From: Gallibacterium genomosp. 1
Lineage (GTDB): Bacteria; Pseudomonadota; Gammaproteobacteria; Enterobacterales; Pasteurellaceae
Length of the DNA: 64,000 bases
NCBI RefSeq assembly: GCF_000771875.1
Contig: NZ_JPXX01000003.1
Coordinates: 38,593-102,592, forward strand
Direction of reading: 5' to 3'
The translations under genes were made by a program, and so were the position numbers. This document shows, one piece after another, positions 51,782 to 61,563 of the stretch. The notes below the pieces were generated by a model. The model was not told where the DNA came from. It did no database searches and was given only the letters and a program-made list of their open reading frames with translations. Every line of letters begins with the position of its first letter. The stretch's first letter is position 1.

Positions 51782-54700
51782 TTAGAATTGAATACTCATA
51801 CCCACTTGGTAATTCATTCTTCTCAATTTTTGTTCTTTAGTTAAAGAACGCAAATACTCTAAATTAATAAAGGTTGAAATATTATCTGTGAAATAATATC
51901 TTGCATTTGCAGAGAGTGCAGCACTATCTTTAACAAATTTATCTTCAATCCATTCATTATTCATAATGAGGTGATCGAAATCACGTAAATTCTTGATCAA
52001 TCTAATATTAGATGATAAAGCGAAATTTGCTACTCGATAATCAGCGCCCAGATTGATTAAGGCATTAACCTGACTTTCTCTGACAGCGTCAACATTGATA
52101 TCTTTTACTGAAATCGCGCTATAGCGGTGATAGCTTTCTTGTAACCCAAGATCTGCATAAAGTGTTAAATCTTGATTAAACGGATAACGATAACCAATAT
52201 TTTGTTCACTCGATAAAATATATCCATTTTGTTTATAACGTATTTTATCTTTATTTTTGAAATCGTGAATTACACGCCCAGCACTGATAATTGCTTGAGC
52301 ATACCAATTATTCCAGTTGTGTGCAAAATAACCATTAGCCGAAACCATTTCTGAGGTAACTTTACCTACATACGGGTTAAGGTTAAGATGTTCATTAATT
52401 TCATTTTTGACATTACTAGTTGTTTTTGAATAAGTTGCTGAGATACCAATTAAATTATCGGTATTACTTACTAAATCTTTACCAATAGCCAAAATTTGAC
52501 TATTTTGTTTGATGTTCAAAAACTCTTTACCTTTCACATCATTATGTGCATATGCCATATTTACCCAATAATCTAAATTACTGGTTTGACTCCAAAGAGG
52601 AGTATTTGGATTTCTTCTGGAATAATCAAGGTGTAACTGACCTACATAACTACTGATATAAGGTAATGCCGCAATTAAAGACGCATCAGCATTTAATAAA
52701 CGCTTTATCGGCATATCGTTTGTTATTGAAGCTGGTAGAACAGTCTTATTATTATCAGCTGTTAATTGAGAAGTTTGTTCAGTAGTTTCATTTGTAGCAG
52801 CTGTACTATCATCAAGATTTGTTGAATTATTTAATTCACCAGATTCGTCTTGTTTAACTTCAGCTGCTTTACTTGCAGGGGCAGTAGTGCCATTTTGTGC
52901 AGTTATCGCAGGAGTTTCTACGCTATCTGTTGTCAATAATGTAGCTTCTGAATCATAAATATTGCGTTTAGTCCGTTTTTTAACAATATCTGCTGAATTA
53001 TTTGATTCATTAGATTCGTCTGCTTGTTGATTCTCAGCCAGTTCACTCGATGCAGTAGTTCCATTTTGTGCAATTACTACAGGGGTTTTTTGGTCTAGAT
53101 TATTTGTTGTCAATAATGTAGCTTCTAAATCATAAATATTGCGTTTAGTCCGTTTTTTAACAATATCTGTTGAATTATTTAATTCGTTAGATTCGTTTAA
53201 TTCTTGAATTTTAGTTAGTTCATTGGCTAATTCACCTTGTTCTGAACTGGTTGGTACTGATTGCGTGTTTACTGCGGCAGGCACAACGGGTTCTTCTACC
53301 GGCTGAACGGTTTTTGCTAATGCAGGCACAGCTTGTTCATCTTTAGCGATCACTAAGGCAGGCACAACTGGTTCTTCTACCGGCTGAGCGGTTTCTGCTA
53401 ATGAAGACACAGCTTGTTCATCTTTAGCGATCACTAAGGCAGGCACAACAGATTTTTCTACCGGCTGAGCGGTTTCTGCTAATGCAGGCACAGCCTGTTT
53501 ATCTTTAGCGATTACTTCAGCAGGCACAACTGATCTCTCTATCGGCTGAGCGGTTTCTGCTAATGAAGGCACAGCTTGTTCATCTTTAGCGATCACTTCA
53601 GCAGGCACAACTGGTTCTTCTACCGGCTGAGCGGTTTCTGCTAATGCAGGTACAGCTTGTTCATTTTTAGCGATGACTACGGCAGGTACAACTGGTTCTT
53701 CTACTGGCTGAACAGTTTCTGCTAATGCAGGCACAGCTTGTTCATCTTTAGTGATCACTTCAGCAGGCATAACTGGTTCTTCTACCGGCTGAGCGGTTTC
53801 TGCTAATGAAGGCACAGCTTGTTCATTTTTGGCGATGACTTCGGCAGGCATAACTGGGTTTTCTACCGGTTGAGCGGTTTCCGCTAATGCAGGCACAGCT
53901 TGTTTATCTTTAGCGATCACTTCAGCAGGCACAACTGGTTCTTCTACCGGCTGAACGGTTTCTGCTAATGCAGGCACAGCTTGTTCATTTTTAGCGATCA
54001 CTTCAGCAGGCATAACTGGTTCTTCTACCGGCTGAGCAGTTTCTTCTAATGTTGGTGCAATAATAACAGGGATAATTTTATTATCTTGCTTAATGTAAGT
54101 TGAGGTTAAATAGTAATCGCTTTGATCATCAGCCCCTACACCGCCGTGAGATAAAACATATTGATAAAGCCCGGCTGTAACATCATTAGCTAATGTTAGA
54201 TTACCAATATTAACTTTATTAGCATTCAGATCGATAATTTTAATCCCAAACTGGGTTTTTTCACCTAAAGATGAATAACGTTTTTCAATTTGCAAATTAC
54301 CATTAATGATACTATCACCGCTAACAGAGATTTTATCTGTTTGGCTATTATCATTACCTAAATCTGTTCCTAATGTGATTCGTGCATTTTGAGCAATTAA
54401 ACCTTCATAGATTTCCAAAGTTTTTGGCTGCCAAGTGTCTGTAGTTTGCGATAAGTTAAGACTGGAATCGCTTAAATTTAACTGATAAACACTGGAATTT
54501 TTAGACATATTCCATTGGCTATTATTATCAATTGTGAAATAGGATTTTGCATTTTTCTCAGTATATATTCCGCCATTGATGACAGAATTACTGATTGAAG
54601 CTTCAAACACCGGCAAATTCTTAGTCGCATTTTTTGCTACTTTAATCGCATAGTGTTCTGCTGAAATTGTACTGCCTTTCATCATCAATTGAGATAAAAG

Positions 54701-56527
54701 ATTACCTTCGTCATTAGCAAAAACACGAATTGCACTTGCACCTTCACTTTCTGTATTCAGTGTTGAATTGATGATTGTTGCGGTGCTATCCCATAAGTTC
54801 AAAACATTTGCACCGATACCATTGGTTTTTACTTGACTGTCTTGTAATCGTAAAGTTGCTTTATTACCAACTGTTATTGCAGTCGTTTCTTTACCAAAGG
54901 TATTCAACTTGATTTTATTTAATTCAACTTCTGAGCTTTGTCCATTAACCATTACACCGAAAGGGGCAACATAAGGGTTAGTACGATAAATATCAATATG
55001 ACCATTAGTAAGATAAATTTTACCCCCTAATTCTGCATTGATAATTCCACCCAAACGCCCTTGAGAGGTGATATTTGTATTAGTTAATTGGATTGTGCCA
55101 CTATTACTGGCGAATAAAGCGCGACCGTCATTAAAAATATTGAGGTTTGATTTGTTAATATCATTACTATGCATATCAACATGGAAAACGCCATCTCCTT
55201 CAGCAGAATGGTAAATATTATTAGCAGTGCTATTAAATGGCGTAGTGCTTACACGTCTTACTGTTAAATCGGTTGGATCTCCACTCTCAGATTCTAGTAA
55301 CGACATAATATAATCTGCGATCATACGATGTGTTTTTGGTGAAGGATGAAATTGATCAGCAAAAACGAATTGGTAACCTTTCCCCCAAAGATAATTTTTA
55401 TCTTTAACACCTTTTTGCCTGTCTATTGGTTCAAAAGCCGCAACACGCCCTTTTCCAGCTCCCCAACCAACTACTGCACTGGTAAAAGGATTTGCCGCAG
55501 AACCGGAAACATTATTAAAGCCAAATTCAGTATAGTGAGACATTACCTCATCTAGCAATAATTGGATATTTGGGCGGATGAAAGTAACATCAGGATGTTG
55601 AGCTTTTAAGTTTTCTATTACTTTATCAACACCTTGATTAAATGTATTTACCAAAGACGTTTCTGCTTTATATACACGCTCAAATTGTCTTTTCCATTGT
55701 TGCAATTCTTGAAAGGCGGCACTAGTTAATGGCTTACCTTGAGGGATGTTATAATGCTTACGCAAAACAAATTCAAAAGCATCGTAAATAACGTCTTTTG
55801 CTGGACGACCGTGATTATTTTGATCATCTAAAAAACGGATAACGTCATCTTTATTGATCCAACCGAAACCAAGAAATTTGCGCCCACCAAGCAATGATTT
55901 CCAACCGTCAAAGTAAATGCGCCCATCAGAAAGAAAATTGTTAGTAAAATTTGGGGTGTTCGCAATATTTGGTGCATTTGGCACAATTACAAACTTAGAC
56001 TTCCCATTGATCAATAATTTTTTTAATTGTGTTTCTACGGCTTCAATACTACCTTGAATTTTTTTGTTTTGGCTTTGGTCTGTTGAAATATTAGGATCAC
56101 CTAAACTAATATCATCATCGGCTAAACGGAGATCATTGCCACCAATCCAAAAAATATATTTATAATCTTGATTTTGAGTATTGCGACGACTTCTTAGATA
56201 ATTATTGATTTCATCGCTTAATTTTGGTGATAAAGACCCCTGCAATCCACCAAGATAATCATTAGCAACAGCTCCGCCTAATGCATAATTAGGTCCATCT
56301 TGATTTCTTTTGGTTAAAAAATTTCCATCGTGACGAGGAGAATTATAGCCATAATAATTGGCTAGATATTCGTTATAGACATTTTCTTGGTTGTAAGTAA
56401 AGCGAAGAATATTACCGTTATCGCTAAGGCTATCTCCAAAAATGATCAGTTTTTCTGGCATTCCTACACTATATGCATTAGTTGCTAATGCAAGAGAAAC
56501 GCTTAATGCTAAAAAATGTTTTTTCAT
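51782..56527 (-). CDS. Repeat-containing GDSL-esterase autotransporter
   Basis: Predicted type Va secreted surface protein of 1581 residues. Signal peptide 1-20; SGNH/GDSL hydrolase domain about 25-410 with nucleophile Ser33 (GDSLSDNG), Gly/Asn block GGND (129-132) and the Asp391-x-x-His394 pair (ADQFHPS). Residues about 420-800 look like a beta-helix passenger. From 827 to about 1091 come 27-residue Pro/Val/Ala/Glu repeats, then two 59-residue repeats with KKRTKRN (about 1110-1240). The autotransporter barrel fills the last ~300 residues and ends in aromatic SIQF. Unlike EstA-type esterases, the hydrolase and barrel are separated by over 850 residues. Substrate unknown; a lipid or acyl ester is likely. 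Confidence 0.88.
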   Translation of the reverse strand: MKKHFLALSVSLALATNAYSVGMPEKLIIFGDSLSDNGNILRFTYNQENVYNEYLANYYGYNSPRHDGNFLTKRNQDGPNYALGGAVANDYLGGLQGSLSPKLSDEINNYLRSRRNTQNQDYKYIFWIGGNDLRLADDDISLGDPNISTDQSQNKKIQGSIEAVETQLKKLLINGKSKFVIVPNAPNIANTPNFTNNFLSDGRIYFDGWKSLLGGRKFLGFGWINKDDVIRFLDDQNNHGRPAKDVIYDAFEFVLRKHYNIPQGKPLTSAAFQELQQWKRQFERVYKAETSLVNTFNQGVDKVIENLKAQHPDVTFIRPNIQLLLDEVMSHYTEFGFNNVSGSAANPFTSAVVGWGAGKGRVAAFEPIDRQKGVKDKNYLWGKGYQFVFADQFHPSPKTHRMIADYIMSLLESESGDPTDLTVRRVSTTPFNSTANNIYHSAEGDGVFHVDMHSNDINKSNLNIFNDGRALFASNSGTIQLTNTNITSQGRLGGIINAELGGKIYLTNGHIDIYRTNPYVAPFGVMVNGQSSEVELNKIKLNTFGKETTAITVGNKATLRLQDSQVKTNGIGANVLNLWDSTATIINSTLNTESEGASAIRVFANDEGNLLSQLMMKGSTISAEHYAIKVAKNATKNLPVFEASISNSVINGGIYTEKNAKSYFTIDNNSQWNMSKNSSVYQLNLSDSSLNLSQTTDTWQPKTLEIYEGLIAQNARITLGTDLGNDNSQTDKISVSGDSIINGNLQIEKRYSSLGEKTQFGIKIIDLNANKVNIGNLTLANDVTAGLYQYVLSHGGVGADDQSDYYLTSTYIKQDNKIIPVIIAPTLEETAQPVEEPVMPAEVIAKNEQAVPALAETVQPVEEPVVPAEVIAKDKQAVPALAETAQPVENPVMPAEVIAKNEQAVPSLAETAQPVEEPVMPAEVITKDEQAVPALAETVQPVEEPVVPAVVIAKNEQAVPALAETAQPVEEPVVPAEVIAKDEQAVPSLAETAQPIERSVVPAEVIAKDKQAVPALAETAQPVEKSVVPALVIAKDEQAVSSLAETAQPVEEPVVPALVIAKDEQAVPALAKTVQPVEEPVVPAAVNTQSVPTSSEQGELANELTKIQELNESNELNNSTDIVKKRTKRNIYDLEATLLTTNNLDQKTPVVIAQNGTTASSELAENQQADESNESNNSADIVKKRTKRNIYDSEATLLTTDSVETPAITAQNGTTAPASKAAEVKQDESGELNNSTNLDDSTAATNETTEQTSQLTADNNKTVLPASITNDMPIKRLLNADASLIAALPYISSYVGQLHLDYSRRNPNTPLWSQTSNLDYWVNMAYAHNDVKGKEFLNIKQNSQILAIGKDLVSNTDNLIGISATYSKTTSNVKNEINEHLNLNPYVGKVTSEMVSANGYFAHNWNNWYAQAIISAGRVIHDFKNKDKIRYKQNGYILSSEQNIGYRYPFNQDLTLYADLGLQESYHRYSAISVKDINVDAVRESQVNALINLGADYRVANFALSSNIRLIKNLRDFDHLIMNNEWIEDKFVKDSAALSANARYYFTDNISTFINLEYLRSLTKEQKLRRMNYQVGMSIQF
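52815..53190 (-). repeat. 177-bp tandem repeat in the autotransporter
   Basis: Two copies (a third partial) of a 59-residue unit beginning NNS(T/A)DIVKKRTKRNIYD and containing EATLLTT and AQNGTTA. DNA identity between copies is high over the first ~75 bases, suggesting recent duplication. Confidence 0.8.
53255..54049 (-). repeat. 81-bp tandem repeats (9 full copies plus a partial) in the autotransporter
   Basis: Unit of 27 codons: LAETAQPVEEPVVPAEVIAK then DEQAVPA, with small changes between copies (for example E/N, V/M, D/N). Nine full units and a shortened tenth stand in a row with no frame shift, since 81 is divisible by three. Copy number could vary without loss of the barrel. Confidence 0.93.
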
Positions 56528-56820
56528 ATAATTATACCCTAAAAAATTTTGTGGATTTTATACATTACTTCTATGAAAGTAAAATCAATAAATAAAATTT
56601 ATTAGCTATTTTTTGTAAAAAATCTTTTATTTTTGTGTGGTTATTTTATATTTTAAAAATTAATGTTTCTTATTTAATATTGGTGTTTTTTATGTAATTA
56701 ATTAGATTTATTTTGTTTATATGCTCAATTTTTTTAGTGAATAATCTTTTTTATTGATTTATCTTTTTGACTTTGTAATGGACATTAAATAGGATATGTT
56801 TTTTATGAAGGAAAGAGTAA
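56528..56820. other. AT-rich divergent intergenic region
   Basis: About 290 bp, extremely T-rich on the plus strand, between the divergent autotransporter and YeeZ-like genes. No ORF, operator or hairpin stands out. AAGGAAAGAG lies just before the YeeZ-like ATG. Confidence 0.5.
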
Positions 56821-57654
56821 ATGAAAAATAGGAATGAAATGAGAAGTGTTGCTATTGTAGGGTTAGGTTGGTTAGGATTTCCATTAGGGCGTTATTTACA
56901 AAGTTTAGGGTGGCTAGTAAAAGGTAGTAAAAGGACACACGAAGGCACAGAACATATGCGATTACAGCGTATTGAGTGTTATCAACTTGAGTTAACTCCG
57001 GCAATTAATGCTGATCCGGATGATCTTGAAGCCTTATTAAATGTTGATAGTTTAATTATCAATATCCCACCAAGTGAATACTTTTTCGATCTTAATAATT
57101 ATATTTTAAGTGTCGAAAATTTATTGACAGAGGCGCTTTTACATAATGTTCAGCATATTATTTTTATTAGTTCAACTTCTGTATATCCAATGATTTCTGG
57201 TGTGTTTGATGAGGATTATTTGCCGAAACCGACATCGGATGTGGGTAAAGCACTTTTGGAAATTGAACAACGGTTGTGGGATTTGCAGGATATTGATGTA
57301 GATATTATTCGTTTTGCCGGTTTAGTCGGGGAAGATCGGCATCCGGTTTATCATTTATCCGGAAAAGAAAATATTCAAGGTGCGAATCAGACTGTTAATT
57401 TAGTTCATTTAACTGATTGTATACGAGCAATTCAATTATTGTTAGAAACGCCAACACATCACCGTCGTTATAATTTAGTTGCGCCAATTCATCCATTAAA
57501 ACAGGATTTTTATACTACAATGGCGGAAAAACTATCATTGCCAGTACCACATTTTTTGCCGGATGAAGAAAAAATGGAGAGAATTATTTTAGCGGATAAA
57601 ATTTGTAGAGATTTAGATTTTGTTTATCAATATCCTGATCCAAAAATGATGTAA
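56821..57654 (+). CDS. yeeZ: NAD(P)-dependent epimerase/reductase-like protein (YeeZ family)
   Basis: A 277-residue extended short-chain dehydrogenase-like protein with a [10 protein letters not shown] nucleotide site (about 14-23), [11 protein letters not shown], and a [18 protein letters not shown] segment. The usual catalytic YxxxK is not clear, as in other YeeZ proteins, whose role is unknown. Ribosome site AAGGAAAGAG supports the first ATG. Single gene. Confidence 0.82.
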   Translation: MKNRNEMRSVAIVGLGWLGFPLGRYLQSLGWLVKGSKRTHEGTEHMRLQRIECYQLELTPAINADPDDLEALLNVDSLIINIPPSEYFFDLNNYILSVENLLTEALLHNVQHIIFISSTSVYPMISGVFDEDYLPKPTSDVGKALLEIEQRLWDLQDIDVDIIRFAGLVGEDRHPVYHLSGKENIQGANQTVNLVHLTDCIRAIQLLLETPTHHRRYNLVAPIHPLKQDFYTTMAEKLSLPVPHFLPDEEKMERIILADKICRDLDFVYQYPDPKMM

Positions 57655-57694
57655 TTGTTAAATATAATCTTAAAAAAGCGGAATTCAAGGAAAA

Positions 57695-57769
57695 TGGCTG
57701 GGGTACTAGGATTCGAACCTAGGAATGCCGGAATCAGAATCCGGTGCCTTACCGCTTGGCGATACCCCA
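57695..57769 (-). tRNA. glnV: tRNA-Gln (CTG)
   Basis: 75 bases with encoded CCA. The minus strand folds as a cloverleaf with anticodon loop TTCTGAT, anticodon CTG, and a T-arm GGTTCGAATCC. Acceptor stem TGGGGTA/TACCCCA as in E. coli tRNA-Gln. Last gene of the tRNA operon. Confidence 0.97.
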
Positions 57770-57795
57770 ATCTAAAGGGGATTTATTAATAAAGA

Positions 57796-57870
57796 TGGCT
57801 GGGGTACTAGGATTCGAACCTAGGGATGCCGAGATCAAAACCCGGTGCCTTACCGCTTGGCGATACCCCA
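57796..57870 (-). tRNA. tRNA-Gln (TTG)
   Basis: 75 bases with encoded CCA; anticodon loop TTTTGAT, anticodon TTG. Identical to the next copy upstream in the operon. Confidence 0.97.
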
Positions 57871-57897
57871 ACATAAAAGATGATCATTAATAAAAGA

Positions 57898-57972
57898 TGG
57901 CTGGGGTACTAGGATTCGAACCTAGGGATGCCGAGATCAAAACCCGGTGCCTTACCGCTTGGCGATACCCCA
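57898..57972 (-). tRNA. tRNA-Gln (TTG), second copy
   Basis: 75 bases with encoded CCA, same sequence as the copy at 57796-57870. The flanking spacer is also similar, a sign of tandem duplication. Confidence 0.97.
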
Positions 57973-57992
57973 ACTTTATGAAAGTTGCAAAA

Positions 57993-58077
57993 TGGTGCGG
58001 GACGAGGGACTTGAACCCACACACCTCACGGCGCCAGAACCTAAATCTGGTGCGTCTACCAATTTCGCCAGTCCCGC
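57993..58077 (-). tRNA. leuW: tRNA-Leu (TAG)
   Basis: 85 bases with encoded CCA and a long variable arm (class II). Anticodon loop TTTAGGT, anticodon TAG; T-arm GGTTCAAGTCC. Same length and place as E. coli leuW. Confidence 0.97.
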
Positions 58078-58079
58078 AA

Positions 58080-58156
58080 TGGTGGCTATGACGGGATTCG
58101 AACCTGTGACCCCAACATTATGAGTGTTGTGCTCTAACCAACTGAGCTACATAGCC
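58080..58156 (-). tRNA. metT: tRNA-Met (CAT), elongator
   Basis: 77 bases with encoded CCA. Anticodon loop CTCATAA, anticodon CAT; acceptor GGCTATG/CATAGCC is the elongator type. First gene of the five-tRNA operon, only 2 bases from tRNA-Leu. Confidence 0.96.
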
Positions 58157-58174
58157 ATTGCTTTTGCGGCGCTA

Positions 58175-58203
58175 ATTATGCTGATATCTGTAAGTCTCGT
58201 CAA
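58175..58203 (-). promoter_or_regulatory. tRNA operon promoter
   Basis: Minus strand TTGACG (58198-58203), 17 bases, CATAAT (58175-58180), then a GC-rich discriminator GCGCCGC, which is typical of stringently controlled stable-RNA promoters. Confidence 0.88.
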
Positions 58204-58392
58204 CACATTTTTTTAGAAAAAAAGATTTTTCGGTCTGTTCGCATAGAGAATAGCCAATTTGTTGTTTTTTTATTAGAAATAGTCGGATGGTTGTCCATTG
58301 ATATGCAATTAAAATAGATTTATAAAAGTGTGAATGGAGAGGTTGGCTGTAAAACAATTGGATTAGCTAATAAATGAATAATTATAAAAAAG

Positions 58393-58426
58393 AAAATTGC
58401 GATAAAATGATTATCGCAATTTTTGG
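58393..58426 (-). terminator. nagBA terminator
   Basis: AAAATTGCGATAA pairs with TTATCGCAATTTT around AATGA just after the nagA stop; A/T flanks allow both directions. Confidence 0.9.
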
Positions 58427-58435
58427 ATAAAAGAG

Positions 58436-59581
58436 TTAGTTAAAGTGCCAATTACCGTTGACTGCAGTGCCAATTACTTCAAATTTATGGTTAAAGGCTG
58501 CTAAGTTGGCAATCTTTCCTTTTTCTAAACTACCTAATCTATCATTAATATGAATGGCACGAGCTGGATAGAGAGTTGCCATACGAAGGGCTTCGTCTAA
58601 AGGAATACCCACTTCATTTACACAGTTACGGATTGATTCGATCATAGTAACAGCAGAACCACCGATTGTACCGTTAGCGTCATAGCATTTGTGATCTCGA
58701 ACATAAACGGTTTTGCCCACAAATTGGAATGATTCAATATCTGCACCAGCGGCAGCGGTAGCGTCAGTGACTAAACAAAGTTTGTCTTGTTTGCATTTTT
58801 TAGCAATACGCACATTGCCGAAATTTACGTGTAAACCATCAACAATAATGCCGGTATAGACATTAGGATTATCCAGTACAGCACCAACAACACCCATTTC
58901 TCGTCCGGATGACACAGGCGACATTGCATTATACAAATGAGTTGCAAAAGTTGCTCCTTGTTGGAAACGAGCATTCGCTTGTTGATAAGTGGCATTGGAA
59001 TGCCCGATAGAAACGACAATATTGTTTCTAATAAATTCAGCAATATGATCTGCGGTAGGATTTTCCGCAGCAATCGTCATTTTTGTAATCACTTCAGCGT
59101 TATCACATAAAAAAGTAAGCATTTCATCAGAAATTTCACGAATAAATTCCTCGCGATGAACACCTTTTTTAGCTTTGCTTAAATATGGCCCTTCTAGATG
59201 TAGCCCTAACGCTTGATTGTGATGTTTAGCAAGATATTCTTTCATTACCGCAACAGCTTGTTTCATTTCAGCATCAGGGGCGGTAATGAATGTTGGCAAA
59301 AAGCTGGTTGTGCCGGATTTTAAATTGGTAGCCTGCATAATTTCCAATGTTTCAACAGAACAATCATCATTGAACATTACGCCACCGCAACCATTAAGTT
59401 GCAGATCGATAAAACCGGCAGAAAGGTTAGCACCTTGAAGATCGATAGTATCAAGAGCCGGATCAAGATCAGCGGTTTTAACGATATCTGCAATTTTATC
59501 GTCATTTACGATCAAAGCGTGATCATACAGAATCTCAGCCCCTGTATAGATAATACTATTGACTAACGCATATTTTTTCAT
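58436..59581 (-). CDS. nagA: N-acetylglucosamine-6-phosphate deacetylase
   Basis: Removes acetate from GlcNAc-6-phosphate in amino-sugar catabolism. 381 residues with metal-site motifs [29 protein letters not shown] and [11 protein letters not shown], and the catalytic Asp in [10 protein letters not shown]. The start ATGA overlaps the nagB stop, so translation is coupled. Confidence 0.96.
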   Translation of the reverse strand: MKKYALVNSIIYTGAEILYDHALIVNDDKIADIVKTADLDPALDTIDLQGANLSAGFIDLQLNGCGGVMFNDDCSVETLEIMQATNLKSGTTSFLPTFITAPDAEMKQAVAVMKEYLAKHHNQALGLHLEGPYLSKAKKGVHREEFIREISDEMLTFLCDNAEVITKMTIAAENPTADHIAEFIRNNIVVSIGHSNATYQQANARFQQGATFATHLYNAMSPVSSGREMGVVGAVLDNPNVYTGIIVDGLHVNFGNVRIAKKCKQDKLCLVTDATAAAGADIESFQFVGKTVYVRDHKCYDANGTIGGSAVTMIESIRNCVNEVGIPLDEALRMATLYPARAIHINDRLGSLEKGKIANLAAFNHKFEVIGTAVNGNWHFN

Positions 59582-60390
59582 TTTAACTCTCTTACACTAT
59601 GAATTGCGTGTGATTCTAATTCTTTGAAATATTTCACAGTTTTAACTTTTAATTCTTGAGTTGCTGACTCATCGCAAACAAAAATTGCACGGCTGTGCAT
59701 TTGCAATGCACTAATTGTCCATAGATGATTTACTGCACCTTCTACACCTGCTTGCAATGCTTGAGCTTTACGATAACCGGTAATTAACAACATTACCTCT
59801 TCCGCATCCATTAAAGTTCCAACCCCGATGGTTAAGGCATATTTTGGCACTTGATTAATGTCATTATTAAAGAATCGAGAGTTTGCAATTAAAGTGTCTT
59901 CATTTAAAGTTTTAATCCGAGTCCGAGAGGAAAGTGATGAGCCTGGTTCATTAAATGCGATATGTCCGTCTTCACCTACACCCCCCATAAACAGATGAAT
60001 TTTACCATAAGATTTAATTTTATCTTCGTAACGTTGGCATTCCGCATCGTGATCATCAGTGTTACCGTTTAAAATATTGATATTTTCAAGCGGAATGTCA
60101 ACGTGATTGAAGAAGTTATTAAACATAAAGGAGTGATAACTTTCAGGATGTTCTTTTGGCAAACCGACATATTCATCCATATTGAAAGTAACGACATTTT
60201 TGAAGCTTACTTCACCTTGTTGATAAAGCCTAATTAACTCTCTGTAAGTAGCGAGCGGTGTGCCGCCAGTTGGTAAGCCAAGAACAAATGGATGTTCTTT
60301 AGTGGGAGAAAAACGATTAATGCTGTCAACAATATGGCGCGCTGCCCATCTTGCTACCTGTTGTTCATTATGTAATGGAATAAGACGCAT
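59578..60390 (-). CDS. nagB: Glucosamine-6-phosphate deaminase
   Basis: Converts glucosamine-6-phosphate to fructose-6-phosphate and ammonia. 270 residues with FNMDEYVGL (catalytic Asp), [16 protein letters not shown] and the usual 266-270 length. AAGGAGC precedes the ATG. Upstream gene of nagB-nagA. No nagC or nagE is in the window. Confidence 0.96.
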   Translation of the reverse strand: MRLIPLHNEQQVARWAARHIVDSINRFSPTKEHPFVLGLPTGGTPLATYRELIRLYQQGEVSFKNVVTFNMDEYVGLPKEHPESYHSFMFNNFFNHVDIPLENINILNGNTDDHDAECQRYEDKIKSYGKIHLFMGGVGEDGHIAFNEPGSSLSSRTRIKTLNEDTLIANSRFFNNDINQVPKYALTIGVGTLMDAEEVMLLITGYRKAQALQAGVEGAVNHLWTISALQMHSRAIFVCDESATQELKVKTVKYFKELESHAIHSVRELK

Positions 60391-60502
60391 AGATTGCTCC
60401 TTGAATAATAAATAGACATTTTAAAATAAAACTTCATTATTTAAATAATCAAGATAATTTTACTTCAAAAAAGTGGATTGATCTAATTGAAAAAGAGTGT
60501 TT

Positions 60503-60518
60503 TTTGAGTAAAGTCACA
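60503..60518 (-). promoter_or_regulatory. Possible CRP site ahead of nagB
   Basis: TTTGA-GTAAAG-TCACA matches 9 of 10 CRP core bases. Its centre is about 60 bases before a start site predicted from TAAAAT (minus strand, 60457-60462), close to class I spacing. The outer flanks are poor. The 251-bp gap also holds a GAGTAGA/TCTACTC stem (60556-60579 region) and the palindrome AATAACGTTATT (60599-60610). Confidence 0.45.
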
Positions 60519-60641
60519 GAAAAGACCAAAATGGAAAAGAAAATAAATATAAAAGGGAGTAGAGCTTAATTCTACTCATTAACCAAAAAATCAAGTAGAA
60601 TAACGTTATTTTTTAGAAACTCACTGCACAAAGATTTTATT

Positions 60642-61553
60642 ATGACAACACAATTTAACATTAAAACGTTTCAAGGGATGATTCTTGCACTTCAAGCATA
60701 TTGGGCGGAACAAGGCTGCACTATCGTTCAGCCGTTTGATATGGAGGTAGGTGCAGGGACTTCTCATCCAATGACGGCACTTCGTGCATTAGGTCCTGAG
60801 CCAATGGCATTTGCTTATGTGCAACCTTCACGCCGCCCAACTGATGGTCGTTACGGTGAAAATCCAAACCGTTTGCAACATTATTATCAATTTCAAGTGG
60901 TGATCAAACCTTCTCCAGATAATATTCAAGAGCTTTATCTTGGTTCTCTTAAAATGCTTGGTTTTGATCCAACACAAAATGATATTCGTTTTGTTGAAGA
61001 TAACTGGGAAAATCCAACGCTTGGTGCGTGGGGGCTTGGTTGGGAAGTTTGGTTAAATGGTATGGAAGTAACACAATTTACCTATTTCCAACAAGTGGGT
61101 GGTTTGGAGTGTCGTCCAGTAACTGGTGAGATTACCTACGGATTAGAACGTTTAGCGATGTATATTCAAGGCGTGGATAGCGTGTATGATTTAGTGTGGT
61201 CAGATGGCCCACTCGGTAAAACCACCTACGGTGATGTTTTCCATCAAAATGAAGTAGAACAATCCACTTATAACTTTGAATATGCTGATATTGATTTCCT
61301 CTTCAAGGCTTTTGAACAATATGAAAAAGAAGCTCAAGAACTGTTGGCATTGGAAAAACCATTACCCTTACCGGCGTATGAACGTATTTTAAAAGCGGCA
61401 CATAGTTTTAACTTGTTAGATGCCCGCAAAGCCATTTCTGTAACCGAACGTCAACGTTATATTTTGCGTATTAGAGCGTTAACTAAAGGTGTGGCGGAAG
61501 CTTATTATGCCAGTCGCGAAGCATTGGGATTCCCAGGATGTAACAAAAAATAA
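60642..61553 (+). CDS. glyQ: Glycyl-tRNA synthetase alpha subunit
   Basis: Class II synthetase subunit of the alpha2-beta2 enzyme. 303 residues beginning with [22 protein letters not shown] and containing [18 protein letters not shown] and [21 protein letters not shown]. Full length. glyS is not in the window; four other genes come before it could appear, so the two subunit genes are separated. Confidence 0.97.
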   Translation: MTTQFNIKTFQGMILALQAYWAEQGCTIVQPFDMEVGAGTSHPMTALRALGPEPMAFAYVQPSRRPTDGRYGENPNRLQHYYQFQVVIKPSPDNIQELYLGSLKMLGFDPTQNDIRFVEDNWENPTLGAWGLGWEVWLNGMEVTQFTYFQQVGGLECRPVTGEITYGLERLAMYIQGVDSVYDLVWSDGPLGKTTYGDVFHQNEVEQSTYNFEYADIDFLFKAFEQYEKEAQELLALEKPLPLPAYERILKAAHSFNLLDARKAISVTERQRYILRIRALTKGVAEAYYASREALGFPGCNKK

Positions 61554-61563
61554 GGCAGGAACA

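Noticed and set aside
53255..54049. CRISPR array (regular repeats of about 80 bp)
   Set aside because: Repeats are contiguous, 81 bp, in frame with the autotransporter and have no unique spacers or cas genes nearby.
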